Shown here: piece by piece, positions 7,117 through 15,130 of the stretch
Layout of the letters: each line of letters opens with the position of its first letter
Position numbering within the stretch: the stretch's first letter is position 1
From: Bryobacterales bacterium
GTDB lineage: Bacteria; Acidobacteriota; Terriglobia; Bryobacterales; Bryobacteraceae
Assembly (NCBI GenBank): GCA_019261985.1
Contig: JAFAQY010000136.1
Span: 1-45,445 of the forward strand
Length of the DNA: 45,445 bases
Direction of reading: 5' to 3'
The notes under the pieces: generated by a model
What the model was told of the DNA's origin: nothing
What the model saw: only the letters and a program-made list of their open reading frames with translations
Database searches by the model: none
Position numbers and translations under genes: made by a program

Positions 7117-8565
7117 ATGACCATGACGATCGAAGTCTTAGTGGTTTCCGGGCTGATGGTGCTCGCGATTTTGTTCCTGATGGCGATGCTGGCGCGCTTG
7201 TATCGCAAAGCCGGGCCGCATCAGGCGCTGGTGGTGTACGGTATGCGCGGAACGCGGGTCATCAAGGGCAGCGGCACCGTGATCTGGCCCATGTTTGAAA
7301 CGTATCGCGATCTTTCGCTGCAACTGATGTCCTTCGACGTCGCGCCGCAGCAGGATCTCTACACCATGCAAGGCGTCGCTGTGACCGTAGAGGCGGTGTC
7401 GCAAATCAAAGTCAAGTCCGATCCCGAGTCGATCATCACCGCATCGGAACAATTCCTAACGAAAAGCGACGCTGAGCGCGAGGGCCTGATCCGGCTGGTC
7501 ATGGAGGGTCACCTGCGTGGAATTATCGGCCAGCTTTCGGTGGAGCAGATCGTCAAGGAGCCGGAAATGGTGGGCGACAGGGTCCGCAACACCTGCGCCG
7601 ACGACATGACGAAGATGGGGCTGGAAGTGATTTCCTTCACCATCAAGGAAATCCGCGACAAAAACGAATACATCACCAACATGGGCCGGCCGGATATCGC
7701 GAGGATCAAGCGCGACGCCGACGTCGCCGCCGCCGAAGCCGAGCGCGATACAGCCATCAAGCGCGCAGAGGCCACCCGCGCGGCCGCGGTCGCCAAGGCG
7801 CAGGCCGATCAGGAGCGGGTGCTGGCCGAGACGCTGTCCCAGGCAAAGCAGGCTGAAGCGCAACGCGACCTGGAAATCAAAAAGGCGCAATATTTGGAAT
7901 CCACTAAGCGGCAGCAGGCTCAGGCCGATAAAGCCTATGACATACAAGCCAACATGATGCAGCAGCAGGTCATCGCCGAACAAGTAAAGATCCAGCAAGT
8001 ACAGAAAGAGCACGAAATCAAGGTGCAGGAAGCCGAAATCCTGCGGCACGAAAAAGAGCTGATCGCCGGCACGCTGAAGCAAGCCGAAGTGGAGCGCCAG
8101 CGTATTGAGACTTTGGCCGCGGCCGAACGGCAGCGCAGAATCGCGGAAGCGGAAGGCGCGGCGGCCTCCATCCGCGCGCAAGGCGAGGCCGAAGCCGAAA
8201 TAATCCTGAAGAAAGGCGAGGCCGAGGCCAAGGCGATGAACGTCAAAGCCGAGGCTTATCAGGAGTACAACCAGGCAGCCGTGTTCGACAAATTGATCAC
8301 GCAGATGCCTGAGGTCGTGAAGGCGCTCGCATCCCCGCTTTCGAACATCGACAAAATCACGATCGTCTCCACGGGGAACGGGGACGCGTCCGGTATGAAC
8401 AAAATCACGGGCGACATGACCAAGATGGCGGCGCAGATTCCGGCGCTGTTTGAAACGCTCAGCGGGATGCCGATGGGCGATTTGTTAAGCAAGGTCCGCA
8501 TGATCGGGGATAAAGCCCCGAAGCCCGATGGCGGCGGAAAAGCCGTCAAAGCCGCGGGTGAATGA
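7117..8565 (+). CDS. floT: Flotillin-family SPFH protein (FloT/YqiK-like)
   Basis: A 482-residue SPFH protein. One membrane segment at about 5-27 anchors it. The SPFH/band-7 domain (about 30-195) includes HQALVVYGMRGTRVIKG near its start. A long Ala/Glu-rich coiled coil (about 200-400) has repeated AEAERDTAIKRAEATRA-type heptads, and a C-terminal region of about 80 residues follows. This order is that of flotillins, which oligomerise at the inner membrane and organise fluid or raft-like domains. AAAGGAG lies five bases before the ATG. It is followed 22 bp later by pspA and preceded by the NfeD-like gene, so the three products probably work together on membrane integrity. The symbol follows Bacillus usage; yqiK would be equally apt. 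Confidence 0.9.
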   Translation: MTMTIEVLVVSGLMVLAILFLMAMLARLYRKAGPHQALVVYGMRGTRVIKGSGTVIWPMFETYRDLSLQLMSFDVAPQQDLYTMQGVAVTVEAVSQIKVKSDPESIITASEQFLTKSDAEREGLIRLVMEGHLRGIIGQLSVEQIVKEPEMVGDRVRNTCADDMTKMGLEVISFTIKEIRDKNEYITNMGRPDIARIKRDADVAAAEAERDTAIKRAEATRAAAVAKAQADQERVLAETLSQAKQAEAQRDLEIKKAQYLESTKRQQAQADKAYDIQANMMQQQVIAEQVKIQQVQKEHEIKVQEAEILRHEKELIAGTLKQAEVERQRIETLAAAERQRRIAEAEGAAASIRAQGEAEAEIILKKGEAEAKAMNVKAEAYQEYNQAAVFDKLITQMPEVVKALASPLSNIDKITIVSTGNGDASGMNKITGDMTKMAAQIPALFETLSGMPMGDLLSKVRMIGDKAPKPDGGGKAVKAAGE

Positions 8566-8587
8566 GCGAGTAAACGGGGAGGTTTGT

Positions 8588-9250
8588 ATGGCACTTTTGG
8601 AACGCGTGGCGACGCTGATACGCGCGAATCTCAACGATTTGGTCGATAAGGCCGAAGATCCAGAAAAAATGATCAAGCAGTTGATTCTGGATATGCAGAA
8701 TCAGCTGCTCCAGGTAAAGACCCAAGTGGCGATCACGATCGCCGATCAACATCTGCTGATGAAGAAGCAGCAGGAGCATGAAGCCGCCGCGGAAGAATGG
8801 GTACGGAAGGCGGAGCTCGCGGTCACCAAAGGCCAGGACGACCTGGCGCGCGCGGCGTTAGAGCGTTCGATGGTGGCGCGCCAGTCGGCCGAGAACTTCA
8901 ACGAGCAGGTGGCCGATCAGACAGCCCAGGTGGAGAACCTGAAAACGGCGCTTCGCAAGCTGGAATTGAAGCTCGCGGACGCTCGGAGCAAGAGCGACGT
9001 GCTGATCGCCCAGCACCGGCGCGCCCGGGCTTTGAGCCGAGCGACGGACGCGGGTGCGGCAGCATGCGGGGAAACGCCCGCTTCAGCCTTCGATCGCGCG
9101 CGCAGCAAAGTGAGTCACGCCGAGGCGGTGAGCCGCGCGAAAGCCGAGCTTACGGCGGACACAATGGACGAACGGCTTGCGGCGCTCGAGAAAGAAGACC
9201 AGATCGACAAGCTGCTGGCGGAGTTGAAGGCGCGAAAAGGGCTCTCCTGA
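8588..9250 (+). CDS. pspA: PspA/IM30 (Vipp1) family membrane-stress protein
   Basis: A 220-residue, almost wholly helical protein that begins MALLERVATLIRANLNDLVD, the amphipathic start typical of PspA/IM30. It contains the core EDPEKMIKQLILDMQ and extended coiled coils to about residue 200. Family members bind stressed or curved membrane as large rods or rings (ESCRT-III-like) and limit proton leakage. GGGGAGG precedes the ATG at 8588 by five bases. The frame is open further upstream to 8528, but that stretch overlaps the flotillin gene and does not resemble the family. It lacks the long C-terminal extension of Vipp1. No pspBC or pspF gene is nearby; the XRE gene heading the operon is the obvious regulator candidate. 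Confidence 0.92.
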   Translation: MALLERVATLIRANLNDLVDKAEDPEKMIKQLILDMQNQLLQVKTQVAITIADQHLLMKKQQEHEAAAEEWVRKAELAVTKGQDDLARAALERSMVARQSAENFNEQVADQTAQVENLKTALRKLELKLADARSKSDVLIAQHRRARALSRATDAGAAACGETPASAFDRARSKVSHAEAVSRAKAELTADTMDERLAALEKEDQIDKLLAELKARKGLS

Positions 9251-9258
9251 GCATGAGA

Positions 9259-9309
9259 GTGGGGCAGGCTTGAGCCGGGCTCGAGCCTGCGGCGGGCTTA
9301 ACCTGCCAC
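9259..9309. repeat. Palindromic intergenic repeat, divergent copy
   Basis: GTGGGGCAGG at 9259-9268 faces CCTGCCAC at 9302-9309, and the interior CAGGCTTGAG/CTCGAGCCTG is itself an inverted repeat around CCGGG. It is a simpler relative of the multi-palindrome arrays at 25906-26015 and 43596-43804. It lies between two convergent genes, so it could also serve as a transcription terminator for both strands. Confidence 0.65.
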
Positions 9310-9864
9310 CTAATGCTTGTTCCTCTCCTTGTACGTTCCGTGTTTCTTCGCGGCTGCGACGAGCGTGGGATAGTACTGCACGAAGGTCGTGTCCACCGCG
9401 CCGTGGTCAGCGTGGCAAGAGAAGCATTTAGCCGTCTTGTCGAAAGGCTTGCCGCTGGCACTGTCTTTCGGGATGAAATAGAAGGCCCAGCCGCCGCGCG
9501 TTGAATCCTTCACATGCGCCTCGTAGCCCATGATCTCGGTCTGAAACTGCGCGTCCTTATTGAGAAACGAATCGGTACTGGCCCCTCCCACGCCCCGCAG
9601 TTCCATTAGCAATACCGTTTTGTCCGGCCACGTTCCTGTATTCTCGAACTGTTTCCGCGCCGCCGGCTGCACAAAAAGATTGCCGAACATGGCGTGCCCG
9701 CCCGGACCTTCCTCCGGATAACTCATTGAGACGCTCGAGCTGAGGAAAACCCAATCCCGGTAATCCTTGGGCATCACCAAATCTCCATTTTTCGTGTATT
9801 GCTGCGCCTGTCCACTCAGGGCCGCCACCGCCAAAAGCAGGGCGGCTTTCGTTATTTTGGTCAT
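9310..9864 (-). CDS. Cytochrome P460 family protein
   Basis: A 184-residue secreted protein with a signal peptide (MTKITKAALLLAVAALSGQA), a P460-type beta-rich domain and one haem c motif, CFSCH, at 147-151, followed by ADHGAVDTTFVQYYP. This arrangement, with the CXXCH close to the C-terminus, fits cytochrome P460, a periplasmic haem protein that in nitrifiers oxidises hydroxylamine. In other bacteria the substrate is unknown. The ATG at 9864 is preferred over an upstream Met at 9936 because the signal peptide begins there. It is convergent with the flotillin operon and divergent from the kinase gene. No nitrification gene is visible in this window. Confidence 0.83.
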   Translation of the reverse strand: MTKITKAALLLAVAALSGQAQQYTKNGDLVMPKDYRDWVFLSSSVSMSYPEEGPGGHAMFGNLFVQPAARKQFENTGTWPDKTVLLMELRGVGGASTDSFLNKDAQFQTEIMGYEAHVKDSTRGGWAFYFIPKDSASGKPFDKTAKCFSCHADHGAVDTTFVQYYPTLVAAAKKHGTYKERNKH

Positions 9865-9984
9865 GGTTCCAATATGCGGCGAGAATGGAGGCGCCAGCCA
9901 GTCCGTCCGCTGCACACCTCCGTGGATTGGCTGCATTCACTCCGTGGCGTGGGCCTTTAAGGCTTAAACTTTGATAAGACTTCG

Positions 9985-10584
9985 ATGTCTTATCTGCTAT
10001 CTCCCAAAAACCAAGCCGCACAACGGAGCCTGCCCACGGCGCCGGCGGATATGCATGTTTGCCGTTGTGATGATCGAGGGCGGCCCTGCGCGGCTTGCAT
10101 GCGGCAAGCGCGGTCCGGCCATTCCTGGTGGGTCGCGATTTTCTGGCTAGCCCTTAGCCTGATCACGGCCACCCAGGTGGTTGTCGGCATGGCCGCCGTC
10201 GGGATGCAGCACAACTGGATTGCGCTTTTTTTCACTACCGTTGCCGCATGGCTGATATTCCCTTTGACTACGCCGGCGATCCTCGCGCTGAACCGCCGCT
10301 TTCCCTTAGCGAAGGCCGCGGACTGGAGCAATCTTCCCGTGCATCTGGCGGCCGCTCTCGCGCTCGGCGTCGGGCACATCGCCTGGTCGGCGACGCTGGA
10401 GTGGGTCTTGAATCCCCTCGCCAACCATCCCGCTCCGTCTTTTCGCCACGTGTTCTTCACGACCGTTTATATGCAATTCCACACGGGGGTGATCATTTAT
10501 GCCGCCATCGTGGCGATCGGGAACGCGGCCGATTCCATCCGCCGCCTGGCCCACCGAAGCGGAGGCGGCGAGGCTCGCCGCTGA
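9985..10584 (+). pseudogene. LytS/YehU-type sensor kinase, N-terminal membrane part (upstream half of a frameshifted gene)
   Basis: A 199-residue frame with four predicted membrane segments: about 48-69 (WWVAIFWLALSLITATQVVV), 76-100, 118-142 and 152-174. A Cys cluster, CRCDDRGRPCAAC, lies near residue 26. It ends in ADSIRRLAHRSGGG and then stops, exactly where a family member would run into its cytoplasmic helix and kinase. The missing kinase lies in the +1 frame from 10499, and the two overlap by 86 bases. Family genes of this type are normally one frame (membrane sensor, helix, His_kinase, HATPase), so a single-base insertion near 10545-10565 is the simplest account. I saw no slippery heptamer. 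Confidence 0.7.
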
Positions 10585-11185
10585 GTTATCGCAGGCCCAG
10601 TTGGATGCGCTGCGCCGACAATTGGAGCCGCATTTCCTGTTCAATACCCTGAATGGAATTTCCGGGCTGGTGAGGGAACAACGAAACGACGCCGCGGTTG
10701 AAATGATCGCCGGTCTTAGCGATCTGCTGCGGCGCGTGCTGGAGGATGGCGGCAGCCAATTGGTCCCGCTCGCTGAGGAGGTTTCCTTCCTCGAAAGCTA
10801 CATCGAACTGCAGGCGATGCGCTTTGACGAACGGTTGAAGGTCACGGTCGATATCCCCTTGGAAGTTTACGGCGCTCTGGTGCCGCGGCTTATTCTGCAG
10901 CCGCTGGTCGAGAACGCGATCGTGCATGGCATCGGAAAGCTCGTGGACGGCGGAGAGATCCGGATGACGGCGCGCGAATCCGAAGGAGTTTTGTCGATTT
11001 GCCTCTACAATGACGGTCCTGCGGTCGCCCTTGCCGGCCCGGACGATAGAACCGGAGTCGGCCTGTCCAATGCCCGCAGCCGGCTGGTGATGCTGTATGG
11101 AGCCGGCAGCAGCGTCGAGCTTCACAACGGCGAGCGGGCGGGCGTGGAAACAATTCTCAAATTCCCATACAGGACCGCCGTTTGA
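10499..11185 (+). CDS. LytS/YehU-type histidine kinase, catalytic part (downstream half of a frameshifted gene)
   Basis: The frame contains the His_kinase domain with phospho-acceptor H45 in QLEPHFLFNTLNGIS, and a HATPase domain with the N box LILQPLVENAIVHG (about 131-144) and the G box TGVGLSNARSRL (about 185-196). Family sequence begins at about residue 18 (PTEAEAARLAAELSQ); the 17 residues before it are off-frame noise. The kinase therefore belongs to the membrane part at 9985-10584. If translated alone from the ATG at 10499 it would be a soluble kinase. The stop overlaps the TTG start of the LytTR regulator by four bases, so the two form a two-component pair. The signal sensed is unknown. 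Confidence 0.82.
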   Translation: MPPSWRSGTRPIPSAAWPTEAEAARLAAELSQAQLDALRRQLEPHFLFNTLNGISGLVREQRNDAAVEMIAGLSDLLRRVLEDGGSQLVPLAEEVSFLESYIELQAMRFDERLKVTVDIPLEVYGALVPRLILQPLVENAIVHGIGKLVDGGEIRMTARESEGVLSICLYNDGPAVALAGPDDRTGVGLSNARSRLVMLYGAGSSVELHNGERAGVETILKFPYRTAV

Positions 11186-11964
11186 CTCCTGTTTTTACCG
11201 CCCACAACGGCCCAGACCACCTGTGCGCTGCCCTGGGGACCGTCGTCGTGGATGACGAACCGCTGGCGCGCGCCAACATCGTCGGCCTGCTACGGACGGA
11301 CCCGGAAATCCTGGTCCTCGGGGAATGCAGTTCGGGCGGCGACGCGGTTAACGCGGTAAGGGAACTGCGGCCGTTACTGCTGTTTTTGGACGTGCAGATG
11401 CCGGATTGCGATGGATTCGCTGTGCTGGAAGCTCTCGGAAACAATGTTCCTCCGGCGGTTGTTTTCGTTACCGCATACGACCGGTACGCGTTAAAGGCCT
11501 TCGAAGCGGAAGCGCTGGATTATCTGCTCAAACCGTATTCCAATGAGCGGTTCTTCCGGGTGCTTGCCCGAGCGAAATCGTCGCTGATGCAGCGTCCCGC
11601 GGAAGAGCGTCGCTTCGATCGGATCATGGTCAGAAGCGCGGGGCGGATTTCGTTCCTGCGCGTGGAGGAGATCGACTGGATTGAGGCGGCGGATTACTAC
11701 TCCTGCCTCCACGTTGGAACGAGAAGCCATCTGCTGCGCCGCAGCATGGCGGAACTCGAGCGCGATCTAGAGGCCGCGCGTTTCTGCCGCATTCACCGGT
11801 CGACGATCGTGAATCTGGCGAGGGTCCAGGATCTGTGCCTCGACATCGGCGGGGAGTACGAAGTAGTGTTGCGCGCTGGGATGAGGTTGAAGGTCAGCCG
11901 CGGATATCGCGAGAAACTGCATGCCGCGATACGGGAGAACGGCCGGATTCGATCCGCTGGATAG
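11182..11964 (+). CDS. LytTR-family response regulator
   Basis: A 260-residue protein with a receiver domain (about 20-135) and a LytTR DNA-binding domain (about 150-255). The phosphorylated D70 in LFLDVQMPD, the acidic pair D24/D25 in VVVDDEP, T97 in FVTAYD and K117 in LLKPYS are all present. The LytTR region shows IDWIEAADYYSCLHV and FCRIHRSTIVNL. The only conventional start giving a full receiver domain is TTG at 11182, which overlaps the kinase stop (TTGA) and so implies coupling. About 18 residues precede the receiver, more than usual. The protein would bind promoter repeats of unknown genes after phosphorylation by the kinase before it. If that kinase is broken, the regulator may be uncoupled from its signal. 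Confidence 0.88.
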   Translation: MTPVFTAHNGPDHLCAALGTVVVDDEPLARANIVGLLRTDPEILVLGECSSGGDAVNAVRELRPLLLFLDVQMPDCDGFAVLEALGNNVPPAVVFVTAYDRYALKAFEAEALDYLLKPYSNERFFRVLARAKSSLMQRPAEERRFDRIMVRSAGRISFLRVEEIDWIEAADYYSCLHVGTRSHLLRRSMAELERDLEAARFCRIHRSTIVNLARVQDLCLDIGGEYEVVLRAGMRLKVSRGYREKLHAAIRENGRIRSAG

Positions 11965-11977
11965 TTCCGCGCGCGCT

Positions 11978-12419
11978 TTACTCCATTCCTCTTGGCACGG
12001 CGCGCATATGCAGGCTGTGAAAGTATGGTTGCGCCTGCGGCCGCTTACGAAACTCGAACGCCAGCCATTTCCAATATGGCGTGAAGTCGCGCCTCATCAG
12101 CAGCACGATTCGCATCACGCCGGTAACGAATTGGCCAAGACAGACCGCGGTCCGCGCGGGGGTCGCGGCGGAGTGCCATCCGCTGAACGAAATTGTATTC
12201 GCCGTGGTGCCAAATGCGAAAACATTCTTCCGCAAGCCGGGTGCGCAGAATCTCCTCGGCATACTCATGAACAGCGTTCCGCCATCGTCTTAGCTCCCTT
12301 TTTCCATCGACCCAGATTTCGGCATGGCGAAAAAAATAGAGTATAGATCCAGTAGCCGGCCGGCCGCCAGTTTGCCGGTCAGATTCGAAGATTCGGTAGT
12401 CAAAAAGGGATGTCCCCAC
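11978..12419 (-). pseudogene. DUF4037-type protein remnant with frameshift
   Basis: Two minus-strand frames join into one piece that resembles DUF4037 proteins (nucleotidyltransferase-fold neighbourhood). The segment 12165-12419 reads EEILRTRLAEECFRIWHHG then EYNFVQRMALRRDP. The next frame continues ARTAVCLGQFVTGVMRIV and LLMRRDFTPYWKWLAFEFRK to about 12000. The frame must shift near 12165 to keep the match. The 5' and 3' parts of a normal-length gene are absent, and the right end overlaps the open frame before the bicupin gene. This is best read as a decayed fragment. The region between the LytTR gene and the cupin gene holds nothing else I can recognise. The family name is from memory of the pattern and is moderately sure. 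Confidence 0.6.
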
Positions 12420-12572
12420 GAACCGAAGAAATTGCGAGCTATTTCCAAGCCTTTCATTGACGAATCGATATCGGACCTTGCTGCCATAGAACGAACTGCT
12501 GATGCAGTGAATCTACTGAACTCTGCAGGGAACGCACTGGCTGTTTCCTGCGTTCTGGCCACATACTGGAGC

Positions 12573-13310
12573 ATGCCCAGACCAACGAAAGCCGCCTCGC
12601 TCGTCGCGATTGCCGCTGTCTTTTTCGGAATTTCCGACGCGCATCTGTTCGCGCAAACCGCTGCGGCGCAGTCTGCCGTTGCGACGAAAACATTGATGCA
12701 GGAACCTCTGGATGACACATCCGAGCCGAAAGTGAGTGTGATTAGACTCTCTGTATCGCCAGGACTGATTGCGGGCCCGCACTCACACGCAGGACCCGTC
12801 TTTGCATACATCCTCCAAGGCGACATCGAGAACCAAGTCGAGCCGAATCCGCCGAAGATCTACCGCGCGGGCGATTTTTTCTACGAGCCTGCGATGCATA
12901 TCCACCGCCTCCTTCGGAACCTGAGCCAGACTGAGCTTGCGCAGCTCCTCATTTTCCAGGTAGGCGATACGGGCAAGGCGTCTCCCGCAGTGAAAATCCT
13001 CATGCAGGAGCCGCTGACGGACATTCGCAATCGGGAGGCGCGCGTGATGACGGTCGCCATGGCCCCGCAGGCGGTACTGCGGCCGCACAAACACCCCGGG
13101 CCCGTCTTCGCCTACATCTTGAAGGGAGAGATCGAGAATCAGGTCGATCCGGAGCAGCCCAAGATTTACCGTCCGGGCGATCTCTTTTACGAGCCTCCCA
13201 TGCATGCTCACCGGCTCCTTCGCAATCCGAGCAAAACCGAACCCGCCGAGCTGCTTCTTTTTCAGGTCGGCGAAAAGGGCCAGCCGCTCGCGACGAGTGC
13301 TGAGGAATAA
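12573..13310 (+). CDS. Secreted bicupin protein
   Basis: About 245 residues from the ATG at 12573, with a signal-like start (KAASLVAIAAVFFGISDAHLF) and two tandem cupin domains. Each repeat has a first motif (GPHSHAGPVFAYILQG, then RPHKHPGPVFAYILKG) and a second motif (FFYEPAMHIHRLLRN, then LFYEPPMHAHRLLRN). The histidines in HxH and the later His would bind a metal. The two halves share IENQV and KIYR elements, so the gene arose by internal duplication. The open frame extends upstream to 12324, but that part lacks cupin sequence, overlaps the DUF4037 remnant and would hide the signal peptide. The DUF3179 gene follows 28 bp later, so the two are probably co-transcribed. Substrate unknown. Confidence 0.82.
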   Translation: MPRPTKAASLVAIAAVFFGISDAHLFAQTAAAQSAVATKTLMQEPLDDTSEPKVSVIRLSVSPGLIAGPHSHAGPVFAYILQGDIENQVEPNPPKIYRAGDFFYEPAMHIHRLLRNLSQTELAQLLIFQVGDTGKASPAVKILMQEPLTDIRNREARVMTVAMAPQAVLRPHKHPGPVFAYILKGEIENQVDPEQPKIYRPGDLFYEPPMHAHRLLRNPSKTEPAELLLFQVGEKGQPLATSAEE

Positions 13311-13338
13311 CGCGAGCCAGATCCTGAAGGAGAATTTA

Positions 13339-14391
13339 GTGAAAATACGGAACTGGTACTTTGTCATTGCTTTATTGCCGGCCGGAATAGTCACACCGGT
13401 TTGTGCGCAGACAGCCTCCGCGACAAGCCCGCCACCTCCGGGAATGTTGCCTTATACCGCAATTCTTGACCCGCAGTTTGTCTCCGCATCCGAGACGCTT
13501 TTTTTACAAGACGACGACATCCTGCTTGGCGTAGCCCGCGGCAATGTGGCCAAGGCTTACCCGGCGGCGGACCTCGCCCAACACGGATCGGTGAACGACC
13601 AGATGCCCGGCGCGCCCATCGAAGTGACCTGGTGCGGAGTGTGCAACACCGGCGCGGTGTTTCGGGCCGAAATCAAGGGGCGGATTCTGCACTTCGATTA
13701 CGACAGCATGGTTGGCGCGAACGAGGTGCACAAGGACCGGGAGACCGGCAGCCGGTGGCAACAGTCCACGGGAGAAGCCATTTCCGGCCCCCTCAAGGGT
13801 AGCTCCCTGGAGCTGTATCCGTTTGTCCGAACCACGTGGAAAGAGTGGCGCAGACGTTATCCCAACACTCTGGTGCTGAAGCCGTTGCCCGGCTACGATG
13901 AGCGAATGCCCAACTTGAGCAGGCTCATAAAGAAGAGCATGTTCTCGGCTGACGGGGCGGCGCCGGCGAAAGCCTTCGGACATGATGATCGATTGCGTCC
14001 AAGGGAAGTCATAGCCGGATTGCGGGTCGGCACCGACGAGAAGGCGTACGCGTTATCGCAGCTTCGAATCGCGCGCGTCGTGAACGACCGAGTTGGCGGC
14101 GTGCCGGTGCTGGTGGTCCATCAGCCGTCCTCCGATACGACGACCGCGTTCGAGGCACGCGCAAAAGGCAAGGTTCTCAACTTTCGGGCTGTGGACGAAG
14201 ACGCGATCTCTTTAGCCGATCTGGAAACACGTTCGGTGTGGAATGCCTACGGACTCTGCCTCGAGGGGCCACTGAAGGGCACGCAGCTAAGAGCACTCAT
14301 CCTTATGCCGGAGTTTTGGTTCGCATGGTCGGAGTTTCACCCGCGCACCAAGCTGTTCACGGCGACTGCCACGCCGTCCGCTAAGCAGTGA
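13339..14391 (+). CDS. DUF3179 domain-containing secreted protein
   Basis: About 350 residues from a GTG at 13339, preceded by AAGGAGA at 13327-13333. A signal peptide (YFVIALLPAGIVTPVCAQ) is followed by a DUF3179-type region with the motifs VARGNVAKAYP, VNDQMPG, VTWCGVCNTGAVFRA and WQQSTGEAISGPLKG. A second, partly similar segment near the end (VHQPSSDTTTAFEARAKGKVLNF, shortened here) suggests an internal repeat. The conserved WCxxC pair could be redox-active or bind a metal; the function of the family is unknown. The frame is open upstream to 13204, but that overlaps the cupin gene and lacks the signal peptide. It is probably co-transcribed with the bicupin gene. Confidence 0.83.
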   Translation: MKIRNWYFVIALLPAGIVTPVCAQTASATSPPPPGMLPYTAILDPQFVSASETLFLQDDDILLGVARGNVAKAYPAADLAQHGSVNDQMPGAPIEVTWCGVCNTGAVFRAEIKGRILHFDYDSMVGANEVHKDRETGSRWQQSTGEAISGPLKGSSLELYPFVRTTWKEWRRRYPNTLVLKPLPGYDERMPNLSRLIKKSMFSADGAAPAKAFGHDDRLRPREVIAGLRVGTDEKAYALSQLRIARVVNDRVGGVPVLVVHQPSSDTTTAFEARAKGKVLNFRAVDEDAISLADLETRSVWNAYGLCLEGPLKGTQLRALILMPEFWFAWSEFHPRTKLFTATATPSAKQ

Positions 14392-14602
14392 GCCGCGATC
14401 GTTAGTCAGTTGAGCGGTTTGACTGGGCGCCCCATGCGCATACCCAAGTCGCCTGCGGATCTGACGATGAACGCTCGGGGCGGAACGTCGGGCGTGCTTC
14501 GCGGCGTTACTGGCTGCAAGGCGCTGCGAGTTACCCGGCGCAAAGCCACCCGTAAAGATCGTCGGTAGGCTATATGCAGCGATACAGGGCCATAATCTAG
14601 TA

Positions 14603-15130
14603 ATGACTACTCTCGAATCGGAATTCTTGCGGTTTTCGGCGGCTAAGCTCGAGCAGTTCGTGGAGCGCATCGAGGCGTGCATCGGCAAGCTGACGCCGGA
14701 ACAGGTGTGGATGCGGGGAACCGAAGAGCAGAACGCGGCGGGAAATCTGTTGCTGCATTTGGAGGGCAATGTACGGCAGTGGATCCTTTCGGGGATCGGC
14801 GGCGCGCCGGATCATCGCGTGCGGGATGCTGAGTTTGCCGCGCGAAAGTCCGATTCGGCCCCGGCGGAATTGGTCGCGCGGCTGAAGGAGACTGTTCAGG
14901 CGGCGTGCGAAACGATTCGGGGCATGACCGCCGCACAACTATTGGAGCGCGAAAGTATACAAGGGTTCGAGGGAACCAAGCTCCAGGCGATTTATCACGT
15001 GGTGGAACATTTTGCCGGCCACGCGTTTCAGATCATGTTTATAACGAAGCTGCTGACGGGCGAGGATTTGGGTTTTTATTCCTATCTGAGCGGCAGCGGG
15101 CGGGCTTCAGGACAAGCGATGACGCCGTGA
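14603..15130 (+). CDS. DinB-superfamily protein, DUF1572 type
   Basis: A 175-residue four-helix-bundle protein. It shows the DUF1572 pattern: TLESEFLRFSAAKLEQFVER at the start, LLLHLEGNVRQWILSG in the middle with the first metal-type His, and IYHVVEHFAGHAFQIMFITK near the end with two more. The three histidine positions fit the DinB fold, whose members bind a metal and act as thiol-dependent transferases or isomerases. No specific substrate can be named. The 3' end overlaps the convergent fliJ gene by 24 bases, so the two transcripts would be antisense to each other there. The 211 bp before this gene shows no feature I can support. Confidence 0.8.
   Translation: MTTLESEFLRFSAAKLEQFVERIEACIGKLTPEQVWMRGTEEQNAAGNLLLHLEGNVRQWILSGIGGAPDHRVRDAEFAARKSDSAPAELVARLKETVQAACETIRGMTAAQLLERESIQGFEGTKLQAIYHVVEHFAGHAFQIMFITKLLTGEDLGFYSYLSGSGRASGQAMTP

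Noticed and set aside
10499-10584. Programmed ribosomal frameshift in the LytS-type kinase
   Set aside because: No slippery heptamer or clear downstream structure was seen near 10545-10565. A plain indel is simpler.
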